Origin: Synechococcus sp. PCC 6312
GTDB taxonomy: Bacteria; Cyanobacteriota; Cyanobacteriia; Thermosynechococcales; Thermosynechococcaceae
Assembly: GCF_000316685.1 (NCBI RefSeq)
Contig: NC_019680.1
Location: forward strand, 1,737,501-1,801,500
Direction: 5' to 3'
DNA length: 64,000 nucleotides
This document shows, piece by piece, positions 24,865 to 34,404 of this stretch. Under the pieces are notes generated by a model, which did no database searches, was not told the origin of the DNA, and saw nothing but the letters and a program-made list of their open reading frames with translations. The stretch's first letter is position 1. Each line of letters opens with the position of its first letter. The position numbers were made by a program, and so were the translations under genes.

Positions 24865-25217
24865 GGCCTGGGATTCTGAAAGTTATCTAGATGATACCCG
24901 CCAACTGAAAAGACTTGCTCCAGATCAATTCCACCAAAATATTCCGAAAACCGGCCAAGGATCGCTAATCAACCTCTGGAGCTAGTGATTTAACCTCAGC
25001 ACTCAATCTCTGGCTTGATTCCGCCATAATTTGTAATCACCGCATCCTGTACCAATGGATTCCCCATAAATTTCCTTTCGCCCAACTTGCACCGTAACGT
25101 ATTAGACCCTTAAACATAAAAAACAGCCATAAATCTGCTGGAGAGCTTCAACGCTGACTCCCAAGACTGTTTATGGCCGTTCGTAAATTGGGGGTTAAAG
25201 ATAACTAAGGATGTGCT
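24865..25217. other. Intergenic remnant before the ndhD1 3' end
   Basis: 353 bases with no intact gene. It contains the ndhD1 terminator (listed separately) at its right end. The left part may be further gene debris, but no family was recognised. Confidence 0.4.
25117..25177 (-). terminator. Rho-independent terminator of ndhD1
   Basis: Read on the minus strand, GCCATAAA (25177-25170) pairs perfectly with TTTATGGC (25133-25126) and is followed after TG by TTTTTT. The loop is long (36 bases) but contains a smaller GGGAG/CTCTCC pairing. It stands about 40 bases after the ndhD1 stop. Confidence 0.65.
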
Positions 25218-26825
25218 TTAGTGACCCTGCATCATAGCAATTGTGGTTTCTTGAGGGGCTAAACTGGGAGCCTGGTGGAGTTGGGCATAAAGCGGGAAGG
25301 CCTGGGATGCAACAGTCGGCACACCCCGTTGAATCTGATCCGCCACTGCCACAGTTGTCACATCATAGGTTTGGGTCGCTAACTTGGGATAGAAGCCAAC
25401 TACCAAAATTGGCACTAGTAAGCAAGCAGCAATGAAGACTTCCCGCGGTTTGGCATCACTGATGTACTTATCAAACATTTCTCCACCTTCCCCAGAGCCA
25501 AAGAAGACCTTCCGCAACATGGAGAGGAGATAAACCGGGGTTAAAAGCAGGCCAACGGCAGAGAGGAAAATCACACCAACTTTGAAGATCGAGGTGTAGG
25601 TATCGCTAGCTGTTAAACCAACAAATACAGTCAACTCGCTGATAAACCCACTCATCCCAGGCAAAGCTAAGGAAGCCATTGAACCAACTGTAATCAGGGC
25701 AAAGGTTTTTGGCATAGATTTAGCCAGGCCACCCATTTTTTCCATGACCAGGGTATGAGTCCGTTCGTAAGTGACCCCAGCCAAGAAGAACAAGGCAGCG
25801 GCAATCAAACCGTGGGAGATCATCTGCAACATTGCCCCATTCAGACCAACGGCGTTGAGCGTCCCAATTCCAATCAGAACAAAACCCATGTGGGAGATGG
25901 AAGAACAGGCCAAGCGACGCTTTAAGTTTTCCTGGGCAAAGGCCGTTAAAGCACCGTAAACAATATTGACCACACCCAAGATAATCAGGACGGGGGCAAA
26001 GTAGAAATGGGCATCGGGGAGCATTTGAGCGTTGAAGCGAATCAAACCATAGCCACCCATTTTGAGCAAAACCCCAGCCAAAACCATAGAGACAGGGGCA
26101 GAGGCTTCACCGTGGGCATCGGGCAACCAGGTATGGAGCGGGAAAATCGGCATCTTCACCCCAAAGGCAATCAAAAATCCGGCATAAGCCAGAAGTTCCA
26201 AGGCCATTGGGTATTCTTTCATCCCTAAGGTGGCCATATCCAGGGTGAAGTTCCCTCCAGAGAAAGCCATGGCCAGGCCAGCCACAAGAATAAAAATGGA
26301 GCCGAGGGCAGTGTAGAGAATAAACTTAGTCGCCGCGTACTGACGCTTTGGCCCACCCCAGATGGAAATCAGCAGGTAAACAGGGACTAATTCAAGTTCC
26401 CAAATTAGGAAGAACAAAACTAAATCCTGGGCCGCAAATACACCAATCTGAGCCGAGTACAAAGCCAACATTAAGAAGTAGAAGAGCCGAGGTTTGTGCT
26501 GGACATTCCAGGCCGCAAAAATCGCCACTGTATTAATTAAGCCCGTTAGGAGAATCAACGGCATGGCCAGGCCATCCACCGCCAAAGACCAATTCAAACC
26601 AATTTGTGGAATCCAGGGAATCACCTCCGTCATTTGGAAATCCGGGGTGAGCGGGTCGTAATGTTGGCTAAAGGCATAAACGGATAAGCCAAAGGTGACC
26701 AGGCCAACCACGAGGGCGTACCAGCGTACGGTCTTACCTTGCTTATCGGGCAGTAAAGGAATGAAGAATGCCGCAACCACCGGCAGTAATGTGATTAGCG
26801 TCAACCAAGGAAATTGAGCAGCCAT
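25218..26825 (-). CDS. ndhD1: NDH-1 subunit NdhD1
   Basis: A 535-residue proton-pumping membrane subunit of the NAD(P)H-like (ferredoxin-accepting) dehydrogenase used in respiration and cyclic electron flow. About 14 helices are visible. The motifs are [18 protein letters not shown] (essential Glu), [18 protein letters not shown] and [19 protein letters not shown]. It is longer and distinct from ndhD3 in this window and resembles the NdhD1/D2 class. The ATG at 26825 was chosen. It is monocistronic, with its own terminator, and divergent from chlP. Confidence 0.92.
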   Translation of the reverse strand: MAAQFPWLTLITLLPVVAAFFIPLLPDKQGKTVRWYALVVGLVTFGLSVYAFSQHYDPLTPDFQMTEVIPWIPQIGLNWSLAVDGLAMPLILLTGLINTVAIFAAWNVQHKPRLFYFLMLALYSAQIGVFAAQDLVLFFLIWELELVPVYLLISIWGGPKRQYAATKFILYTALGSIFILVAGLAMAFSGGNFTLDMATLGMKEYPMALELLAYAGFLIAFGVKMPIFPLHTWLPDAHGEASAPVSMVLAGVLLKMGGYGLIRFNAQMLPDAHFYFAPVLIILGVVNIVYGALTAFAQENLKRRLACSSISHMGFVLIGIGTLNAVGLNGAMLQMISHGLIAAALFFLAGVTYERTHTLVMEKMGGLAKSMPKTFALITVGSMASLALPGMSGFISELTVFVGLTASDTYTSIFKVGVIFLSAVGLLLTPVYLLSMLRKVFFGSGEGGEMFDKYISDAKPREVFIAACLLVPILVVGFYPKLATQTYDVTTVAVADQIQRGVPTVASQAFPLYAQLHQAPSLAPQETTIAMMQGH

Positions 26826-27266
26826 CAATTATCCCCCAAAGGGTAGAAACTATGTGTCGAATCGGGGTAGCTCTGGTAATAACTGTGGGAGGAAATGTAT
26901 CGCAGACACAGGTGACTCGCAACCCCAATAAGAATATATACCTATTCGATCTATTGTTGCAAATTGTTAAGTTACTCAGACTTTCATCACAGCCTCAATG
27001 TCCTGATCCACAAAATCCAGGCCTGGCAAGGGTTGTAGAAACATAAAGAACTGTAACATTTAACTTCTTCTATAGATGAAATGCAAAAAACAAATTAATT
27101 TTCATGGCCATGCCCACGAAGTAGATCTGGGTTTATTGTTGAAAATCTCCCTGTTCCATTACAGACTGTTACAGATTTGTAAGTTGCCGCGATATATTAC
27201 TGAACCGTTAAAAATGCCGTGTTACCATCCAAACTGTTGCCGTTATTGCATTTTGGGAGAACGACC
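26826..27266. other. Divergent ndhD1 / chlP control region
   Basis: A 441-base non-coding region. It holds an HLR1-like box (27165-27177, listed separately), a related GTAACATT near 27052, and a CCAGGCCTGG copy at 27017-27026. Small open frames here show no family resemblance. Confidence 0.5.
27165..27177 (+). promoter_or_regulatory. HLR1-like (RpaB) box upstream of chlP
   Basis: ACTGTTACAGATT, identical over 13 bases to the box upstream of psaD, about 90 bases before the chlP start. GTTACA is the HLR1 half-site; the following TGTAAGTT is a poor second half. Binding by RpaB is inferred. Confidence 0.5.
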
Positions 27267-28490
27267 TTGGCACTTCGGGTTGCGGTTGTCGGATCAGGGC
27301 CGGCGGGATCTTCAGCAGCAGAAACACTAGCGCGGGCTGGAATCGAAACCTATTTATTTGAACGTAAACTAGACAATGCCAAGCCCTGCGGTGGTGCCAT
27401 TCCCCTGTGCATGGTGAGTGAGTTTGATTTGCCGCCACACATCATTGATCGGCAAGTCCGCAAGATGAAAATGATCTCCCCCTCCAACATTGAGGTCAAC
27501 ATTGGCCACACCCTCAAAGCCGATGAATATATCGGGATGTGCCGCCGGGAAGTCTTAGACGGTTTCTTGCGGGAGCGGGCCGCTGGCTTTGGGGCCAATT
27601 TAATCAATGGGACAGTCTTTAAGCTGGATATTCCCGAAAATAATTCCAAACCCTACACCCTCCATTACGCTGACCTCTCCAACGGTGGCCCAGAAGGCAT
27701 CGCCAAAACCCTCGAAGTGGATGTGGTGATTGGGGCTGATGGAGCCAACTCCCGGATTGCCAAAGAAATTGATGCTGGTGATTACAACTACGCCATTGCC
27801 TTCCAAGAGCGCATTCGGTTGCCCGCAGACAAAATGGCCTACTACAACGACTTAGCCGAAATGTACGTGGGTGATGATGTTTCCCCGGATTTCTACGCTT
27901 GGGTTTTCCCCAAATATGATCACGTGGCAGTCGGTACCGGCACCATGAAGATCAACAAGGAAAAAATCCGTCAACTCCAGGCCGGGATTCGGACAAGGGC
28001 CGCTGCCAAACTGGAGGGGGGGCAAATCATTAAAGTTGAAGCCCATCCCATCCCAGAACATCCCCGGCCGCGGCGTGTTGTTGGCCGTGTAGCCCTGGTT
28101 GGCGATGCCGCTGGAACGGTAACCAAATCTTCAGGTGAAGGGATATATTTTGCCGCCAAGTCTGCTCGGATGTGTGCCGAAACGATTGTCGAATTTTCCA
28201 ATAACGGTCAACGTATCCCCACCGAAGCGGATCTCAAGGTTTATCTCAAACGCTGGGATCAACGCTATGGCATGACCTACTTGGTGTTGGACTTGCTGCA
28301 ACGGGTCTTCTATCGCTCAGATGCGACTCGGGAAGCCTTTGTTGAAATGTGCGAAGACATTGACGTGCAGCGGCTCACCTTTGACAGCTACCTCTATAAA
28401 ACCGTTGTCCCAGCAAATCCCCTAGTGCAGTTGAAAATTACCGCTAAAACTATTGGCAGCCTGCTCCGGGGAAATGCCCTAGCTCCTTAG
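27267..28490 (+). CDS. chlP: Geranylgeranyl reductase ChlP
   Basis: Reduces the geranylgeranyl chain to phytyl for chlorophyll and tocopherol. A FAD-binding Rossmann motif, VAVVGSGPAGSSAAETLARAG, stands at the N terminus. CGGAIPLCMVSEF and the second nucleotide-contact motif VALVGDAAGTVTKSSGEGI are typical of the family. The start is taken as TTG at 27267, with GGGAG seven bases upstream, giving 407 residues, the usual cyanobacterial length; upstream in-frame codons have no family match. Confidence 0.93.
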   Translation: MALRVAVVGSGPAGSSAAETLARAGIETYLFERKLDNAKPCGGAIPLCMVSEFDLPPHIIDRQVRKMKMISPSNIEVNIGHTLKADEYIGMCRREVLDGFLRERAAGFGANLINGTVFKLDIPENNSKPYTLHYADLSNGGPEGIAKTLEVDVVIGADGANSRIAKEIDAGDYNYAIAFQERIRLPADKMAYYNDLAEMYVGDDVSPDFYAWVFPKYDHVAVGTGTMKINKEKIRQLQAGIRTRAAAKLEGGQIIKVEAHPIPEHPRPRRVVGRVALVGDAAGTVTKSSGEGIYFAAKSARMCAETIVEFSNNGQRIPTEADLKVYLKRWDQRYGMTYLVLDLLQRVFYRSDATREAFVEMCEDIDVQRLTFDSYLYKTVVPANPLVQLKITAKTIGSLLRGNALAP

Positions 28491-28530
28491 AGACGGTCTC
28501 GATCACAATTTAGATTACAAAAAATTTGGG

Positions 28531-28567
28531 TTGGGGCGGCTTTGACTGGTCTCAGCCCTAATTTTTT
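28531..28567 (+). terminator. Rho-independent terminator of chlP
   Basis: TTGGGGC (28531-28537) pairs with GCCCTAA (28555-28561), one G-U pair, across a 17-base loop, followed by six T residues. It stands about 40 bases after the chlP stop. Confidence 0.7.
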
Positions 28568-28671
28568 CACGCGCCATTCCCAGGTATCCAGCTTCCGAAA
28601 CCTAATAATTAGTCGCCCCGAGTATTTGGCGTTATCCCCCGCGTTGACTTTGGAAATTTAGAAATTCAGAC

Positions 28672-30243
28672 TTATAAAATTTTTGAGAGCACGGTGTAAA
28701 TTAGTAAAAATATCTGGGCAATCACTACCAGGCCAACGGCAATCATCCCAGAAACCAGTAAGGCCTGAACCCCAACCAGCGGTAAAAACGGCATAAACCA
28801 AGCAACGGCAGCAGACAATCCGGCAATCACCAGCTGCTCCCACTTCTCGATCACCCCTTTGAACTGCAAAAAAATCAGCAAAGCCAGCACTACCCCGCCA
28901 CCACCCGCCACCAGGCCCAGAGAAGCCCACCCTTGAGTTAACAAGCCATAACCAACCAGTCCCAAAATACCCGCTTCAAACCCTGTAAAAGCCGCTCCAG
29001 TCAAAACTTTCACCATCGGTAAGGACGGAGCCGGAGATTTAGCGGGTTTAGGAGGCTTGGGAACGTTTGGTGGTTTACCCTTTGCTGGCCGGGGCGTAAT
29101 GGTCGGCTGGTTAATATTTTGACTGGAAGCTGGCGGAATCGGCGGACTGGGAACCCCAACAGACCCTTGCAAATTCGTGGCAGTTGCGGGCGGCGGCGCG
29201 CTGACGGGTGGGATCGGTTGTGGGGTGATGGGAAGAGTGCTAGAGCGGGGCGGCATCGGGGCGGGAGTGGGAATAATTGAGCCTTGAGTCAGAGCGTAGT
29301 AGGCATCACTGGCGGATTGAAACCGTTGACTGGGGGCAGGGAGTAACATCCGATCTAAAACCTGGGCCAGTTGCTCCGTCACTTGGGCATAGGGTCGCCA
29401 CTTCCAGGAGTTGGTATAGGCCTCATAGAGATCACTGGGCGGTTTTCCGGTCAGCAACACCACACAAGTCACAGCAAGGGCATAGAGATCGGAGCTCGGA
29501 AAAACCTGTTCACCGCGGCTTTGTTCGGGGGGGGCAAAATGGAGCGTATAAATTCCAGTCATTTTATTCGGGCCGCCCAGAGTTGCCAGTTGCTTCACGG
29601 CTCCAAAATCTAAAAGATAGAGACTGGCCTGGTTAGGAACTTTGGTTTTATGGGGATGTTGCCGCATGATGTTAGACAACTTAATATCCCGATGAATTGA
29701 GCCGTTATCGTGGACATACTGCAAAACAGGCAAAATTTCCCGGAGTAATGCCACCACCTCTGCTTCCGTAAACCGCCCTTTGCGAGTCACTTCTTCTTCG
29801 AGGGTTTCCCCATCAATAAACTCTTGGGCAATGTAGAAATAGGGTTCTGACCGGCCCGTTTGGGGATTCGGCACATCCAGTTCAAAGTAGGCATATAAAT
29901 CCGGAATTTGGGCATGGGTTCCGAGGTTTTCTAAAACTTCCCCTTCCCGTTCAAAGAGTTCTTGGGTTTTGGCGAGAGTCTCTGGATCTGTCGTATTCAC
30001 CACCAACTGCTTAATCACACATTCCCGTAATCTCGGTGTGTCTAAATCTCGGGCAAAATAGGCCGCCCCAAATCCTCCCTGGCCCAGGAGTTTCTGGGGA
30101 ACATAACGACTCCTTAAAATTAAGGGCATCCCACAGGCCAGGCAGAACTTCTGAGGCGACTTTTTCCGCACCGCTGGGTCATCCAATTCTGGGAAATTAT
30201 TAATCGGTTGTGGACAGCCAGGCCGGGTGCAGTGAACTTGCAT
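28672..30243 (-). CDS. Membrane-anchored Ser/Thr protein kinase with Cys4 N terminus
   Basis: A 523-residue Hanks-type kinase. An N-terminal zinc-ribbon-like element has two Cys pairs (CTRPGC near residue 4 and CLAC near 35). The kinase domain (about 48-310) has the glycine loop LGQGGFGAAYFARD, catalytic HRDIKLSNIM, DFGAVK and the activation segment ending APPEQSRG. A Pro/Ser-rich linker follows. The C-terminal 110 residues carry about four hydrophobic helices, an inner-membrane anchor. It resembles the 4-Cys SpkB-like kinases of cyanobacteria. It is convergent with chlP; the target is unknown. Confidence 0.88.
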   Translation of the reverse strand: MQVHCTRPGCPQPINNFPELDDPAVRKKSPQKFCLACGMPLILRSRYVPQKLLGQGGFGAAYFARDLDTPRLRECVIKQLVVNTTDPETLAKTQELFEREGEVLENLGTHAQIPDLYAYFELDVPNPQTGRSEPYFYIAQEFIDGETLEEEVTRKGRFTEAEVVALLREILPVLQYVHDNGSIHRDIKLSNIMRQHPHKTKVPNQASLYLLDFGAVKQLATLGGPNKMTGIYTLHFAPPEQSRGEQVFPSSDLYALAVTCVVLLTGKPPSDLYEAYTNSWKWRPYAQVTEQLAQVLDRMLLPAPSQRFQSASDAYYALTQGSIIPTPAPMPPRSSTLPITPQPIPPVSAPPPATATNLQGSVGVPSPPIPPASSQNINQPTITPRPAKGKPPNVPKPPKPAKSPAPSLPMVKVLTGAAFTGFEAGILGLVGYGLLTQGWASLGLVAGGGGVVLALLIFLQFKGVIEKWEQLVIAGLSAAVAWFMPFLPLVGVQALLVSGMIAVGLVVIAQIFLLIYTVLSKIL

Positions 30244-30447
30244 GGTAACGGGCCAACTCCCTGAAAAAATGCGGCGAAATTGACTCTATCCTGGCATAAG
30301 TCTGCGGTAGCTGCGGGGGGTAGCAATGCCCGTGGAGGAACTGTCCCTCTTTAATGGCGGGCAAGATTGATCTAGAACCCAGGCCCCCTCTACGTTAAAA
30401 TCCTGTAAAGACGCGCAGACTTAGGTTGGGATTTAAGGACGGTAATT

Positions 30448-31395
30448 GTGGCAAACCTCAAATCAATTCGGGATCGGATTCAGTCAGTTAAAAATACCCG
30501 CAAAATCACTGAAGCAATGCGTTTGGTGGCCGCTGCTAAAGTTCGCCGGGCGCAAGAACAAGTCACAGCCACCCGCCCCTTTGCCGATCGGTTGGCCCTG
30601 GTTTTGCATGGGTTACAGGCCCGGTTACGATTTGAAGAAGCCAATTTGCCCCTGTTGGCTAAACGACCGGTGAAAAAAGTGGCTCTCCTGGTGATTACCG
30701 GAGATCGGGGCCTCTGTGGAGCCTATAACTCCAGTGTGATTCGCCGGGCCGAAGATCGGATTAGGGAACTCCAGTCCGAGAGAATTGACTATACCCTGGT
30801 GATTGTTGGCCGCAAAGCCGCTCAATATTTCCAACGTCGCGAACGCCCCATTGATGCTGTATTTACCGGATTGGAGCAAATTCCTTCAGCCACCGAAGCG
30901 ATGCAGATTGCCAATGAACTCCTGTCTTTGTTTTTATCGGAAACCGTGGATCGGGTTGAATTGATCTATACCAAGTTTGTTTCTTTAATTAGCTCCCGTC
31001 CCGTGACTCAAACCCTGTTGCCCTTAGACCCCCAAGGCCTGGAAGCCGAAGATGATGAAATTTTCCGGTTAACCAGCCGCAGTAGTAAACTGGAAGTCAG
31101 CCGGGAAAAAGTAGCACTGCCGACAACCCCCTTAGCGGCGGATATGATTTTTGAGCAGGATCCTGTGCAGATTTTAGATGCGCTCTTGCCCTTATACCTG
31201 AACAATCAACTCCTGCGCTCTATGCAAGAGGCCGCCGCTTCAGAACTGGCCGCCCGGATGACTGCCATGAGTAATGCCAGCGATAACGCCACAACCTTAG
31301 TCGGAACCTTAACCCGTTCTTACAACAAAGCCCGCCAGGCCGCCATCACCCAGGAAATTTTGGAAGTCGTGGCTGGGGCCGAGTTACTGCGTTAA
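30448..31395 (+). CDS. atpC: ATP synthase gamma subunit
   Basis: The central rotor subunit of F1, 315 residues. The N-terminal helix [20 protein letters not shown] and C-terminal helix [20 protein letters not shown] form the coiled-coil shaft. The acidic/hydrophobic stretch around [20 protein letters not shown] is the insertion seen in photosynthetic gamma subunits. The cyanobacterial form lacks the plant regulatory Cys pair, and none is seen here. The start codon is GTG. It is separated from other atp genes, a common arrangement in cyanobacteria. Confidence 0.95.
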   Translation: MANLKSIRDRIQSVKNTRKITEAMRLVAAAKVRRAQEQVTATRPFADRLALVLHGLQARLRFEEANLPLLAKRPVKKVALLVITGDRGLCGAYNSSVIRRAEDRIRELQSERIDYTLVIVGRKAAQYFQRRERPIDAVFTGLEQIPSATEAMQIANELLSLFLSETVDRVELIYTKFVSLISSRPVTQTLLPLDPQGLEAEDDEIFRLTSRSSKLEVSREKVALPTTPLAADMIFEQDPVQILDALLPLYLNNQLLRSMQEAAASELAARMTAMSNASDNATTLVGTLTRSYNKARQAAITQEILEVVAGAELLR

Positions 31396-31406
31396 CTTCT
31401 AACATC

Positions 31407-32477
31407 TTGAAACTTTTATTCCTCTCCACATCAGTTGGCCCCCTCGGTTCTGGCTTAGGGGGGGGTGTTGAATTAACCCTGCTGAATATTGCCCAGGCCC
31501 TCGTCACCCTTGGCCACCAGATTACAGTCGTTGCTCCCCAAGGCTCAAAACTGCCCTTACCTGTGGAGATGGTTGAAATTTCCGGCGCATTACAAGTCCC
31601 AGCCCAAACCCAAACCCGAGACCAACCCATTGAGATGCCACCCAACCCGGTTTTAGGGCGGATGTGGGATTATGCCCGCCAAGTCCAGGCTGACTACGAC
31701 ATTTTGGTCAATTTTGCCTACGATTGGTTGCCGTTCTATTTAACCCCATTTTTCCAAAAGCCCATTGCCCATCTGGTCAGTATGGGTTCCTTAAACGAGG
31801 TCATGGATCGAGTCGTGGAGGAGGTGGTTGACCAATTTCCGGGCAGTATTAGCGTCTATACCCGTACCCAGGCCCTCACGTTTCCCTTTGCCGATCAATG
31901 TGTGGTCTTGGGCAGTGGTTTAGATCTATCGCTGTATGAGTTTTGTCCAGAACCCGAGGAGTCTTTATGTTGGCTAGGGCGAATTTCCCCAGAAAAGGGC
32001 CTGGAAGATGCGGTGGCAGCGGTGAACGAAACGAGAACTCCCCTCAAAATCATGGGCCAGTTACAAGATGCTGCCTACTGGGAAAGCATTCAAGCCAGCT
32101 ACCCCCATGCACCGATTCAATATCTCGGCTTCAAAACAACTCAGGAAATGCAGGAAATTTTGCGAAAATGCCGGGCCTTACTGGTCACCTCTCGCTGGGT
32201 TGAAGCCTTTGGCAATGTCTTAATCGAAAGCCTGGCCTGTGGGGTTCCTGTCATTGCTTATGCCCGTGGCGGCCCGACCGAAATTATTCAGGATGGGCAA
32301 ACAGGCTGGTTAGTGACACCGGATTCTGTTTCTGGCTTAGTTGCTGCCATTAACAAGTTGGAGCAAATTAATCGCCAGGCCTGTCGAGCACAAGCAGAGC
32401 GGGATTATGCATTACCCGTCTATGGAGCCAGAGTCGAGCAGTGGTTAAAGAACCTACTCCCTGGAAAGTTCTCGTAA
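31407..32477 (+). CDS. Glycosyltransferase family 4 protein
   Basis: A 356-residue GT-B transferase. The N-terminal half opens with LLFLSTSVGPLGSGLGGGVE (acceptor-side Gly loop). The C-terminal half contains GRISPEKGLEDAV and the nucleotide-sugar motif EAFGNVLIESLACGVPVIAY. Donor and acceptor are not predictable. It begins with TTG 11 bases after atpC and may be translated from the same transcript. Its 3' end overlaps the convergent DUF3326 gene by 24 bases. Confidence 0.88.
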   Translation: MKLLFLSTSVGPLGSGLGGGVELTLLNIAQALVTLGHQITVVAPQGSKLPLPVEMVEISGALQVPAQTQTRDQPIEMPPNPVLGRMWDYARQVQADYDILVNFAYDWLPFYLTPFFQKPIAHLVSMGSLNEVMDRVVEEVVDQFPGSISVYTRTQALTFPFADQCVVLGSGLDLSLYEFCPEPEESLCWLGRISPEKGLEDAVAAVNETRTPLKIMGQLQDAAYWESIQASYPHAPIQYLGFKTTQEMQEILRKCRALLVTSRWVEAFGNVLIESLACGVPVIAYARGGPTEIIQDGQTGWLVTPDSVSGLVAAINKLEQINRQACRAQAERDYALPVYGARVEQWLKNLLPGKFS

Positions 32478-33518
32478 TCGCCCCATCTTTGGCCATAACC
32501 GTTGGACATCTACCCCCGCTTTCATGGCCGCTAAGACCCCAATAGCTTCAGCATAGGATTGAACAGCTAGAGCCTTAATCCCCAGGCCCGCAGCGGTCAC
32601 ATTTAAGGTGGTTGAATTGTCCGCCACAGTGATAATTTGGGTTCCCGTTTGATTAAACGCCAACAATCCTGACCCGCCACAAGCCCCCGCTGGACTAATG
32701 ACCACATCCACACATCGCCGATCCATCACACCCGCAGCCTGGTGGGAAACCTGAGAATCGAGAGAGACAAATTGAGGAGCTTGGCTCAGACCCACTAAGA
32801 CCGAGGGCAAAAACGTATAGCCAATTTCTTCCGCAGCGGCCTGGGGACTCACACTCGCATCCAGGGGTAGGGGCATCAGAGCAGGGGCATGGGCAGCCGG
32901 AATTTGAAACTCCCTGACCACTAAATGGCTAATGACAGCTTCGGCTCCCGCTAACGGATCGACTCCCTGACCTTGGCGGTAATCACTGAGGGCCTGGGCA
33001 TCAATTTGATCGGGAAAGCGAGTAATAATGGCAATGGCCTGGGCTGTCTCAATTAGTTTGGCGGCGGCCCTCAGCAAACTGTCTGGATGTCTTAAGGTTC
33101 CCCAGGTCGCTCCAGAGGCCGAGGTACGCAACTCCACCCCCAATGGCTGATCCGTAACGACATAATCCGTGAGCCGCAGTCCCAAGGTTGCCCGACAAGC
33201 CTCGGCCGCCTGTAAATGTCGCAATCGCAAGTCTGGAGCAATGGCCTGGTCAAACAGTAAGCCAATCCGATTCGTTTGGCCCCGTTGTAAACCCCAGGCC
33301 CCAGCCGCAAACTGATCCAGTCCATAGCCTTCCACATAGGCCACATTCGGCATTGACCAATAGAGTTGGGCCCCATTCAACACATTTGGATGGGTAATAA
33401 TTTGGTCACAGACTTGCCCCAAGGCCCGTACCACAGGAATGGCATCTCCGGCATAGCCCCCCATGGCCGCACCAATCCCTGTAGGAATGATTAAAACCGC
33501 AGTTAAAGCACGGGTCAT
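32454..33518 (-). CDS. DUF3326-family protein
   Basis: A 354-residue protein of an uncharacterised family common in cyanobacteria (DUF3326). It starts with the Gly-rich loop LIIPTGIGAAMGGYAGDA. Later it has CVDVVISPAGACGGSGLLAF and a helix-rich C terminus. The Gly-rich loops suggest a nucleotide or phosphate site, but no reaction is known. It is the last gene of a tight operon: a [2Fe-2S] ferredoxin, a 63-residue protein, then this gene, with a four-base overlap of the last two. Confidence 0.75.
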   Translation of the reverse strand: MTRALTAVLIIPTGIGAAMGGYAGDAIPVVRALGQVCDQIITHPNVLNGAQLYWSMPNVAYVEGYGLDQFAAGAWGLQRGQTNRIGLLFDQAIAPDLRLRHLQAAEACRATLGLRLTDYVVTDQPLGVELRTSASGATWGTLRHPDSLLRAAAKLIETAQAIAIITRFPDQIDAQALSDYRQGQGVDPLAGAEAVISHLVVREFQIPAAHAPALMPLPLDASVSPQAAAEEIGYTFLPSVLVGLSQAPQFVSLDSQVSHQAAGVMDRRCVDVVISPAGACGGSGLLAFNQTGTQIITVADNSTTLNVTAAGLGIKALAVQSYAEAIGVLAAMKAGVDVQRLWPKMGRLRELSRE

Positions 33519-33706
33519 AAACGGTCAGCACCAAGCTCAATCGGGGTCACTACGGCCTCAACACGAATCATCCCCGGCTCTGGGAGTTCGGTAATGGCCC
33601 AACGCAGGGGCATCCCCACTTTTATGAGTTCTTCGGTAATTAGAGAAATTAACTGGCTGGGATCAGGAGGCTGGGGCAATTCCAGGGTGATAAATTGTGT
33701 TTTCAT
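33515..33706 (-). CDS. Small conserved-looking protein between ferredoxin and DUF3326
   Basis: A 63-residue soluble protein, MKTQFITLELPQPPDPSQL, SLITEELIKVGMPLRWAITE, then a strand-rich end VEAVVTPIEL. No family was recognised. The beta-alpha-beta-beta pattern suggests a compact domain. Its stop overlaps the DUF3326 start (ATGA), and the ferredoxin stop is 24 bases upstream, so the three are probably one functional unit. Confidence 0.65.
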   Translation of the reverse strand: MKTQFITLELPQPPDPSQLISLITEELIKVGMPLRWAITELPEPGMIRVEAVVTPIELGADRL

Positions 33707-33730
33707 CAACCCATTATCCGCAGAGAATAC

Positions 33731-34063
33731 CTAACTCGTCTGTTGAAACTGCCCAAACTGGAGATCATAGACCTCATCTTCTTTTTCGCTAATGATTTTC
33801 AAGTCCGACTTAGGTTTGGCTACACAAAGCAAAACGTAGCCCTTTTCTCGCAGTTCGGGACTCAAGCCCATGGCATCCCCATGATCCACCTCTCCCGCGA
33901 CAACCAGGGCCGAGCAGGTCGTACAAACGCCGGAGTTACAGGCACTTGGTAAGGTATCCATCCCAGCAGCATAGGCCGCCCGCAAAATCTGCTTATCTTC
34001 AGAGACGCTCAGGGTGTAGGTTTGCCCTTGATGTTCAATTTCAACGGTGTAACTTTGGCTCAT
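33731..34063 (-). CDS. Plant-type [2Fe-2S] ferredoxin (divergent)
   Basis: A 110-residue ferredoxin. The cluster ligands are in ACNSGVCTTCSALV (Cys-x4-Cys-x2-Cys) and a distant Cys in YVLLCVAKPKSDLKI. It differs from photosynthetic PetF (usually CRAGACSTC) and has a C-terminal extension (EKEDEVYDLQFGQFQQTS), so it resembles the minor FdC-type ferredoxins. It is the first gene of the operon with DUF3326, which suggests electron delivery to that pathway. Confidence 0.9.
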   Translation of the reverse strand: MSQSYTVEIEHQGQTYTLSVSEDKQILRAAYAAGMDTLPSACNSGVCTTCSALVVAGEVDHGDAMGLSPELREKGYVLLCVAKPKSDLKIISEKEDEVYDLQFGQFQQTS

Positions 34064-34404
34064 GGGGAGTGCTTTGGCAAGTAAAAATTGTCAGTGACTT
34101 TAATTATCTCCCAAATCTTGCGCTTACATCACCGGAAATATCTCCAGCAGTTGCTTGGTCAATGGCAGACCCTAACTCTGCCGCGAATCACCTCTAGCCC
34201 CAGATCGGTATCGTCACCCGTGGCAGAATAGATCCAACTCCTGGGTTTGCACTTGATGATTCTTGGGGGAATACAGGACTACCCATAGTTCAGCGGAAAA
34301 AAATAAGACTAGCCCTTTGCTGGGATTTGCCTTTAATCTTGCCCCGTTGTGCAGAAATAGTTGGGTGGTGCAGCAGTCTGTGATCTTTTTAGGGAGGCTT
34401 GTTT
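34064..34404. other. Intergenic stretch between divergent genes
   Basis: 341 bases between the ferredoxin operon and the lipoprotein gene. It must contain both promoters, but no confident motif was recognised. Confidence 0.4.
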
